Positions 7,224 through 12,280 of a stretch of DNA of 12,280 nt are shown here, in pieces. The notes below the pieces were generated by a model. That model was given only the letters and a program-made list of their open reading frames with translations. It searched no databases and was not told the origin of the DNA. The stretch's first letter is position 1, and the number at the start of each line of letters is the position of its first letter. The stretch spans positions 1 through 12,280 of the forward strand of contig JBBDYF010000280.1 of assembly GCA_040901775.1 (NCBI GenBank), in the 5' to 3' direction. Source of the DNA: CAYLLN01 sp040901775. Lineage in GTDB: Bacteria; Planctomycetota; Planctomycetia; Pirellulales; Pirellulaceae. The position numbers and the translations under genes were made by a program.

Positions 7224-10200
7224 CTAACGCCGCCGGTCTCGGTCGCCGCCCCGATCCCGATCGCCACCGCGGTCGCTATCTCCGCCGCGCCGACTATCTC
7301 CGCCGCGGCCACTGTCTCCGCCGCCGAAGCCGGGGAATCCACCGCGGCTGGGAGGTCCGCCGCGGCCACTCTCGCCGCCGCCCCCCCGTAGCGCATTGAA
7401 GAATTCCATCCGCTGGCGGAATTGATCGGCGTCTTGCTGCGAGCGCTGGTTGTTGTCGTTGTTGCTCGGCGAGGCGCTCGACGAACTGCTGCTGCTGGTC
7501 GGTCGGCTCGACGACGTGGCGCTCGCGGTCACCGTCGAGTTTTTGATCGTCGCGCTGCTTCCCAGGCGCGAGCCGAGCGAGCGCTGCATCAAGTCGGAAT
7601 TGACCCGCTTGAGCGTGACCACGCGGACGGTTTCGTCGGCCGGCACTGCCGAGTCGTCGATCTGTTCGACCGTCGCCTTCACTTCCAGAAACAGATAATC
7701 TGGCGCCGTCACCCACAACGAATTGCTCTTGGTATCGACGCCGATGGTCATCTTCTGTTCTTCGCCCCGGTTCTGCTGCTGGCGGCCGCCGCCGCCGCGG
7801 CTGCTTCCCCCGCCGCCGCGAAGCGCGCGCAGGAAATCCTCGGGCGAGGGCTGCCGCTGCTGGTTCCCCCCTTCGCCTTGAATGCGGCCGGCATACACCT
7901 GCTTCAAGATGGTGGCTACGTCCTGGGCGGTGTTGTTGAATACCGGAATGATCCGGGGCTTGGCCACCACCTCCGGCGGCTCGGGGCCTTCGGGGCGGTC
8001 GATGGCATTGAGCAGTTGTTCGACCAGGTCGAGATCCCGCGGCGTCGCCTGCACGTACAGGGCGTTGAGCCGCGGATCGGGAATCACCGCGATCGGCCCG
8101 GAGGTCGTCACGGTTCCGCCGCCGCCCAAACCGAGCAAACCCCCGAGCAGGCCGCCGCCGATATCGCCCATCATGTCGGAAGCCATCTCCCCCATCAGGC
8201 CGCCGTCGCCGGAAGCGCCGGTTCCCCCGGAGGTCATCTCTTGCAGCAGCGACGCGGCAATCTCGGCCTTGGCGAATTTAAGGTAGTAGATCGTAAACTC
8301 TTTCTGGTTCGTCGTGCTGGGGCTCGCCAGCCGGACCAGTTCTTCGAACTCGTCCAAGGCGTCCAGGTCTTCCGACGAAATGATGAGCCCGTTCTTCGTC
8401 GCGGTGATGATAATGTCGGCCCCCGGCTTCGATTGCGGGCCCGCCGTCTCGCTCCCTGCGGATTCACTGGCAGACTCCGGCGAAGGAGCGGCCGGCAGAT
8501 CTTTCGCGGCGGGAGCGGGCGACTTTTCAGCGGGTTGCTCTTCGGACTTGGGCTCTTCTGTCTTGGGAGTGGGCGTTTGCGGCGGCGCAGCCGGCTGGGC
8601 CGTGAAGTCATTGGTGGCAACGGTGGGTAGGGCCGCCCCTTCATAGGCGACATAGTGGACGCTGCTGCGCAGCGCCTTCCAGTTGGTCTCGGACGAAGCC
8701 CCGCCGGGAGCCGTCGCGGGGGGCGCTGCTTCCGGCCTTAATGCTTCCGGCACGAGCTGCGGCGCGGCTGCCGGATCGCGGCGAAAAGTCCCCTCGGGAA
8801 TGCCGCCGCCGGTCGATGCGGAAGGGGTGACGAACCGGATCCGGTTCGCGCCGCTACGGGTGCTCCAGATCGACTCGACCTGGTCGATCACCTTCGAGGC
8901 CTCGCGCGGCGACAACTGCAAAAAACGAACGCTCTTGCGATCGGCGGCGAACAAGCCGTCGCCCGGCTCGTTTCCTTCGCCCAGTTGGGTCAAAAAGTCG
9001 CGCACCTGGGCCAACTCCGTGGGAGTCCCTTTGACGTAGAGCATCATGTTGATCGGATCGGCATCGACTTTCGGTCCGCTCGCCGGGGAGTTGCGGGACG
9101 CCGGTTCGCCAAACAGTTTGTTGATCGACAGGACGGCCGACGCCGGGTCCATCTTGCGCAGCTTGTAAACCTCGACCGTGCTCCCCTTGCCTTGCAGCTC
9201 GTCGATCGTCACCCGGATCGTGGCGTGCTGCGACGGCTTGGCATGGGCAATCAGGCTCCCATTTTTGGCATCCACCGTCAGTCGCACCTCGGGATTGCCC
9301 ACCAACAGAGTTTGCAGAATCTGCAACACTCCCACCGGGTCGGCGCCGGTGATCGGATAGACGACCAGTTGCGGCTGCTCGATCGCGGCGGCCCCGGTGC
9401 CCGGCACGTACTGCTCCGTAACGTCGATCTGCTTGACCATTTCTTGCACGCGCTCAATTCCGGCGGCCTTGCCGCTAACGATGATTCGTCCGCCAAGCTC
9501 GTCGGGAACGATCTTGAGCGAGCCATCGGGCAGCGCCGCCAGCCCTTCGGGGATGCCCAACAACGGCCGGGCAATTGTCAGGAACTCGGTCGGCAGCAAA
9601 TTGGTGAGCCGGATCACCTGCAATTTCTCATCCTTGAACTCTGGGTTTTCGACCGCCTCGATCATGTTGCGGATCATTTTCAGCTTGCCGACCGTCTCGG
9701 TCACCACGATCTGCCGGGCCTGCGTCAACAGCACGACCGAGCCGAGCGGCCCCTTCAGCTTGTTCGCTTCCACTTCGGCCGTTTCGGGCGTCATCTTGGT
9801 CAACTGGAACATGACCTTCACCAGCTCGAATTCGCCCAGCAAATCGAGTTCTTCCGGCTCGACAATGGGCACCCACACGTCGGGAATCGGGCCGTTTTCG
9901 ACGTTGAACAGCATCAGCAGCCGTTCGCGCCGCACCAGGGCATAACCCTTGGTCAGCAGCACGCTGTTGATCAGGTCCAGCGCTTGCTCGGGCGTGTATT
10001 TCCGGCTGTCGTTGTAGTTGAACGTGCCGGTGGGCCACTCGTCGGTCGCGAACGACAGATCGGCCTGCTTGGCGAACCATTCAATCACATCTTTCCAAGG
10101 CGTGTAGCTGAAATTGAAGCGGAGCAGAATTTCGCCATTGGGTCCGCGTTCGGCCGGCGCTCCGGCGACCGCCCCAGCACTGGCCGAACCCGCCGGCTGC

Positions 10201-10832
10201 GTGCCAGCGGGAGCCGCCTGCGTGCCGGCGGGTGCCACCAGGCCGGAAGATGGTCCCGCCAGCTTTTCCCACGCCACGCGCTGCTCGGCGGTCAGCATGC
10301 CGGCCAGTTTTTTCTCGTACGACGCCTTGGCCATCCGCTTTTGAAAGTCGCTGCCGCTGGACATAACCGATTGGTATTCGGCAATCACCTTTTTGATTTC
10401 GAGTTGCTGAGGAGCGGGAATTCCCAGGTCGGTGGCGATCTTGGGATCGGCCAGGCCGACCATGCCCATCCGGGCAACCCGCAGTTGCGAAAGCTTGGTC
10501 CGCTGCGTCCCGGAGAGCAGTTCCAGCCCCATCTTCTCGGAAGTGGCCACAAACTCGGCCAGCTTGGCGTTCTTCTCGTCCACCGGCAGATCGCGGTTTA
10601 GAGCCAGTTCCTGCACCTCCTGCTCGCGCTTGTCGATCAGTTCGACCAGCTTGGCCCGCAGGTCGTCACCCAGCTCGATCTGCTTGGCGACCTCTGGCTC
10701 AATCGCCAGGGCCAGTACGCCCACGAACGCAGGATCGGCCGCATACGCAACACCAACGAGGCTGGTCACAATCGCGGCTAAGACCATAGCCATAAACAGG
10801 TTGCGAAAAAAGGCTGGGAGTGAAGTGGTCAT
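7224..10832 (-). CDS. Large exported secretin-N (NolW-like) repeat protein without a pore domain
   Basis: This is a 1202-residue protein. The signal peptide is 1-31 (cleavage-like AYA/ADP). Residues 32-195 are helical, with two related segments ending in SGTQRTKLSQL and TAEQRVAWEKL, like planctomycete LTXXQ-type sequences. Residues 235-312 are STN/N0-like (FSYTPWKDVIEWFAKQA). NolW-like repeats follow at about 320-394, 404-470, 487-546, 553-617, 845-945 and 958-1060, with partial copies near 633-668 and 1068-1095. A Pro/Ala/Glu linker covers 745-800. The C-terminus is a Ser run (1107-1119) and an Arg/Gly-rich tail (1147-1202). The secretin pore domain expected after such repeats is missing. 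The ATG at 10832 was chosen for its signal peptide and a GGAG upstream; the frame is open to 10961 with other ATGs at 10856 and 10898. A periplasmic scaffold or binding role is inferred. Confidence 0.9.
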   Translation of the reverse strand: MTTSLPAFFRNLFMAMVLAAIVTSLVGVAYAADPAFVGVLALAIEPEVAKQIELGDDLRAKLVELIDKREQEVQELALNRDLPVDEKNAKLAEFVATSEKMGLELLSGTQRTKLSQLRVARMGMVGLADPKIATDLGIPAPQQLEIKKVIAEYQSVMSSGSDFQKRMAKASYEKKLAGMLTAEQRVAWEKLAGPSSGLVAPAGTQAAPAGTQPAGSASAGAVAGAPAERGPNGEILLRFNFSYTPWKDVIEWFAKQADLSFATDEWPTGTFNYNDSRKYTPEQALDLINSVLLTKGYALVRRERLLMLFNVENGPIPDVWVPIVEPEELDLLGEFELVKVMFQLTKMTPETAEVEANKLKGPLGSVVLLTQARQIVVTETVGKLKMIRNMIEAVENPEFKDEKLQVIRLTNLLPTEFLTIARPLLGIPEGLAALPDGSLKIVPDELGGRIIVSGKAAGIERVQEMVKQIDVTEQYVPGTGAAAIEQPQLVVYPITGADPVGVLQILQTLLVGNPEVRLTVDAKNGSLIAHAKPSQHATIRVTIDELQGKGSTVEVYKLRKMDPASAVLSINKLFGEPASRNSPASGPKVDADPINMMLYVKGTPTELAQVRDFLTQLGEGNEPGDGLFAADRKSVRFLQLSPREASKVIDQVESIWSTRSGANRIRFVTPSASTGGGIPEGTFRRDPAAAPQLVPEALRPEAAPPATAPGGASSETNWKALRSSVHYVAYEGAALPTVATNDFTAQPAAPPQTPTPKTEEPKSEEQPAEKSPAPAAKDLPAAPSPESASESAGSETAGPQSKPGADIIITATKNGLIISSEDLDALDEFEELVRLASPSTTNQKEFTIYYLKFAKAEIAASLLQEMTSGGTGASGDGGLMGEMASDMMGDIGGGLLGGLLGLGGGGTVTTSGPIAVIPDPRLNALYVQATPRDLDLVEQLLNAIDRPEGPEPPEVVAKPRIIPVFNNTAQDVATILKQVYAGRIQGEGGNQQRQPSPEDFLRALRGGGGSSRGGGGRQQQNRGEEQKMTIGVDTKSNSLWVTAPDYLFLEVKATVEQIDDSAVPADETVRVVTLKRVNSDLMQRSLGSRLGSSATIKNSTVTASATSSSRPTSSSSSSSASPSNNDNNQRSQQDADQFRQRMEFFNALRGGGGESGRGGPPSRGGFPGFGGGDSGRGGDSRRGGDSDRGGDRDRGGDRDRRR
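7233..7322 (-). repeat. Five tandem 18-bp coding repeats (hexapeptide GGD-[SR]-x-R)
   Basis: On the minus strand, five consecutive imperfect 18-bp units encode GGDSGR, GGDSRR, GGDSDR, GGDRDR and GGDRDR, residues 1171-1200 of the large secretin-like protein, followed by RR and the stop. The units differ mainly by silent changes in Gly, Asp and Arg codons and by substitutions at positions four and five. The peptide pattern is therefore kept while the DNA drifts. Confidence 0.85.
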
Positions 10833-11264
10833 CGGTGGTCGATCTCCAACATGCATAGCCGCGACCAGTGGTCGCGCGGTGCGGGGAGTAGTCGTCATTT
10901 GAGTTCGATCTTTATCCCCAAAGTTTCTATCGTAGTCGTTTGCGGCGAATTTCACTAGCAAATACGGGCTAGAGCCGCTCGTCTCCTGGCAAACTATTCG
11001 CCCACCACAAAAAGCGGCCTAGTCAAGAGTTATCCGTAAATGCAACCATTCCTAACCCAATGCGCAGCCGAAATCGCTCGCAGAAGCCCGTCCCCCGTCT
11101 TTAATAACCCAAGGTGGGGACGCAAGTTTCGCAATTCGCTCGCCGCAACCGAGGGGGCGGATCGCGGACGCAGCTTTCCCCCGGAAAGGAACCCAGTTAC
11201 CATTCTTGTTCAGTGCTCGGCTTTGCGCCTCGATGGCTTTGCAGCCCAAGGATTCGATTCTTCC
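10833..11264. other. Divergent intergenic region between the secretin-like and metallopeptidase genes
   Basis: These 432 bases separate two divergent genes and should hold both promoters. I see an 8-bp inverted repeat at 10860-10876, and a 7-bp inverted repeat CGTCCCC/GGGGACG (11089-11095 and 11116-11122) around a 20-base loop. A -10-like TTTAAT at 11100-11105 reads toward the metallopeptidase, and a TTGACT (11026 to 11021, minus strand) has no well-spaced -10. None of these is convincing as a complete promoter. No RNA gene, riboswitch or credible full-length gene was found here. Confidence 0.7.
10860..10876. promoter_or_regulatory. Perfect 8-bp inverted repeat, candidate operator or leader hairpin
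   Basis: The sequence CGCGACCA-G-TGGTCGCG is a perfect inverted repeat with a single central base, 27 bases upstream of the ATG at 10832. A further half-site-like TGGTCG lies at 10836-10841. As DNA it could bind a dimeric regulator of the large secretin-like gene. As RNA the one-base loop would have to open to about three bases. If translation really began at 10898 or 10961 the repeat would be inside coding sequence. Confidence 0.35.
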
Positions 11265-12280
11265 GTGAGATTTGTCCGCACTCTGCAACCGCTTTGTCTC
11301 GTGCCGGCGATCGCGTTTGCCTTGGCCGTGGGGGCGCTATTTGCCCAGGACGAGGCGCCTCGGATCGTCGATCCGAAGGCGAGCGGCATCGACCTGCTGC
11401 CCGGCGTGCTGGGGCCGGGGGATCGCCAGGCGGTCGCCACGACCGACAACGCCGGCCAGCCTGTCATCGGCCGGATTCATGCCCGCGTCGGCGAGGGAGC
11501 GGTCGTGCTGCTGCCCGATGGGCAACTGGTGGGCCGCAGCAGCGATGGTTTTCTGCCCACCGATCGACCGTTTGTCCCCGTGGAAAAAGACGTTCTGGCC
11601 CGTCGGCTGGCGGTCGAATTTGCCGGCTTCAAGACGAAACAGACCAATCATTACGTGTACGTTTTCGACACCAGCGACGAATTCGCCCTAACCGCCAGCC
11701 GCATTTTGGAAACGATGCTTTCCGGCGTGAAGGCGTATGGCGAGTCGCAGCGAATCGAAGTCGCCGAGCCGGAAGTGCCGCTGGTGGTGGTCATGTTCCG
11801 GACGGAGGAAGAATTTCAAAAGCATTCCCGCTTCCCCGACGGCGTCGTGGCGTATTACCACACGCTCAGCAATCGGGTCTATATGTACGAGCAATCGCGG
11901 CTGGCCAAGGTGCGGCCCAACCTGGCGATTCAGCAGGCGATTGCCACCATCGCGCACGAAGGCGCCCACCAAATTCTGCACAACATTGGCGTGCAACAGC
12001 GGCTGTCGGTATGGCCGATGTGGCTGAGCGAGGGACTGGCCGAGTATTTTGCTCCCACGTCCACGGGCGCTCGGTTGCGGTGGAAGGGGGCGGGGCAAGT
12101 CAACGACCTGCGGATGTTCGAGTTGGAGCAATACCTTCACAGCCGGGCGGCCGACGAGCCGGATGGCCGCACGATCGAAGAGACGGTCATGGCCGAGCGT
12201 CTGTCATCGACCGGGTATGCGTCGGCCTGGGCCATGACGCACTACTTGGCGAAACACCGCCGCACCGAATTCAACCAGTT
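11265..12280 (+). CDS. Exported DUF1570-type zinc metallopeptidase, 3' end outside the window
   Basis: The frame is open from a GTG at 11265 to the window edge, 338 codons with no stop, so the C-terminus is missing. Residues 1-27 form a signal peptide (LAVGALFA/QD). Residues about 128-190 (NHYVYVFDTSDEF, PLVVVMFRTEEEFQKH) match the strand-rich part before the catalytic domain in this family. HEGAH at 231-235 is an HExxH zinc site, and WLSEGLAEYF (253-262) supplies the likely third ligand, Glu256, in the gluzincin / peptidase MA-like arrangement of DUF1570. The active site therefore looks intact. AAGGA at 11248-11252 is a somewhat distant Shine-Dalgarno. No ATG in this frame fits a better start. 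An ATG-started 11-codon frame (11233-11268) overlaps the GTG. The substrate is unknown; envelope or periplasmic proteolysis is inferred. Confidence 0.88.
   Translation, partial: MRFVRTLQPLCLVPAIAFALAVGALFAQDEAPRIVDPKASGIDLLPGVLGPGDRQAVATTDNAGQPVIGRIHARVGEGAVVLLPDGQLVGRSSDGFLPTDRPFVPVEKDVLARRLAVEFAGFKTKQTNHYVYVFDTSDEFALTASRILETMLSGVKAYGESQRIEVAEPEVPLVVVMFRTEEEFQKHSRFPDGVVAYYHTLSNRVYMYEQSRLAKVRPNLAIQQAIATIAHEGAHQILHNIGVQQRLSVWPMWLSEGLAEYFAPTSTGARLRWKGAGQVNDLRMFELEQYLHSRAADEPDGRTIEETVMAERLSSTGYASAWAMTHYLAKHRRTEFNQ

Noticed and set aside
7233..7322. CRISPR-like array
   Set aside because: The 18-bp units are contiguous without spacers, in frame, and encode a hexapeptide repeat.
7422..8630. Plus-strand open frame of 402 codons
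   Set aside because: It is antisense to the C-terminal third of the large secretin-like gene, and its content follows from the repeated Gly, Ser and Arg codons on the other strand.
8985..10601. Plus-strand open frame of 538 codons
   Set aside because: It is antisense to the STN and NolW-like repeats of the large exported protein. Its composition is typical of a shadow frame and it has no recognisable domain.
10833..10961. Upstream starts (10961, 10898, 10856) for the large secretin-like gene
   Set aside because: They put a polar Arg-rich segment before the signal peptide, and none has a better Shine-Dalgarno than the ATG at 10832. They cannot be fully excluded.

Overview
The window looks like a piece of a GC-rich chromosome from a planctomycete, probably of the Pirellulales type. 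The evidence is the gene content. There is a DUF1501 protein with a Tat-like N-terminus directly behind a DUF1549/DUF1553 protein carrying cytochrome-c-like cysteine motifs, a pair that is expanded in Planctomycetes. There are also two exported proteins built on secretin N-terminal (STN / NolW-like) modules, a DUF4139-type exported protein, and a DUF1570-type metallopeptidase. No genus can be assigned from sequence reading alone.

Layout. Bases 1-135 hold no gene I can assign. A minus-strand STN-domain protein (136-969) is divergent from a plus-strand DUF4139-like protein (1204-3360). Then come a minus-strand DUF1501 gene (3391-4707) and a DUF1549/DUF1553 gene (4718-6820), 10 bases apart and read in the order DUF1549 then DUF1501, so probably one operon. 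A small plus-strand gene of unknown function (6844-7209) starts only 23 bases from the divergent DUF1549 start. A 1202-residue minus-strand protein (7224-10832) carries a helical N-terminal module, an STN-like domain and about seven NolW-like repeats, and ends in an Arg/Gly/Asp tail made of five 18-bp tandem repeats. After a 432-base divergent intergenic region, a plus-strand metallopeptidase gene (GTG start at 11265) runs off the right edge.

How the genes may work together. Most products have signal peptides or a Tat motif, so this is largely an export and envelope neighbourhood. DUF1549/DUF1553 and DUF1501 very likely act as a pair, but their biochemical role is not firmly established. The two STN proteins resemble the periplasmic part of secretins but lack the membrane pore domain, so a scaffold or protein-binding role is more likely than secretion itself.

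I saw no rRNA, tRNA, CRISPR array, transposase, integrase or attachment site. The many long open frames antisense to the real genes come from GC-biased codon use. The most unusual object is the large pore-less secretin-like protein with its repeat-built tail. I do not see convincing evidence of a complete, new multi-gene system.
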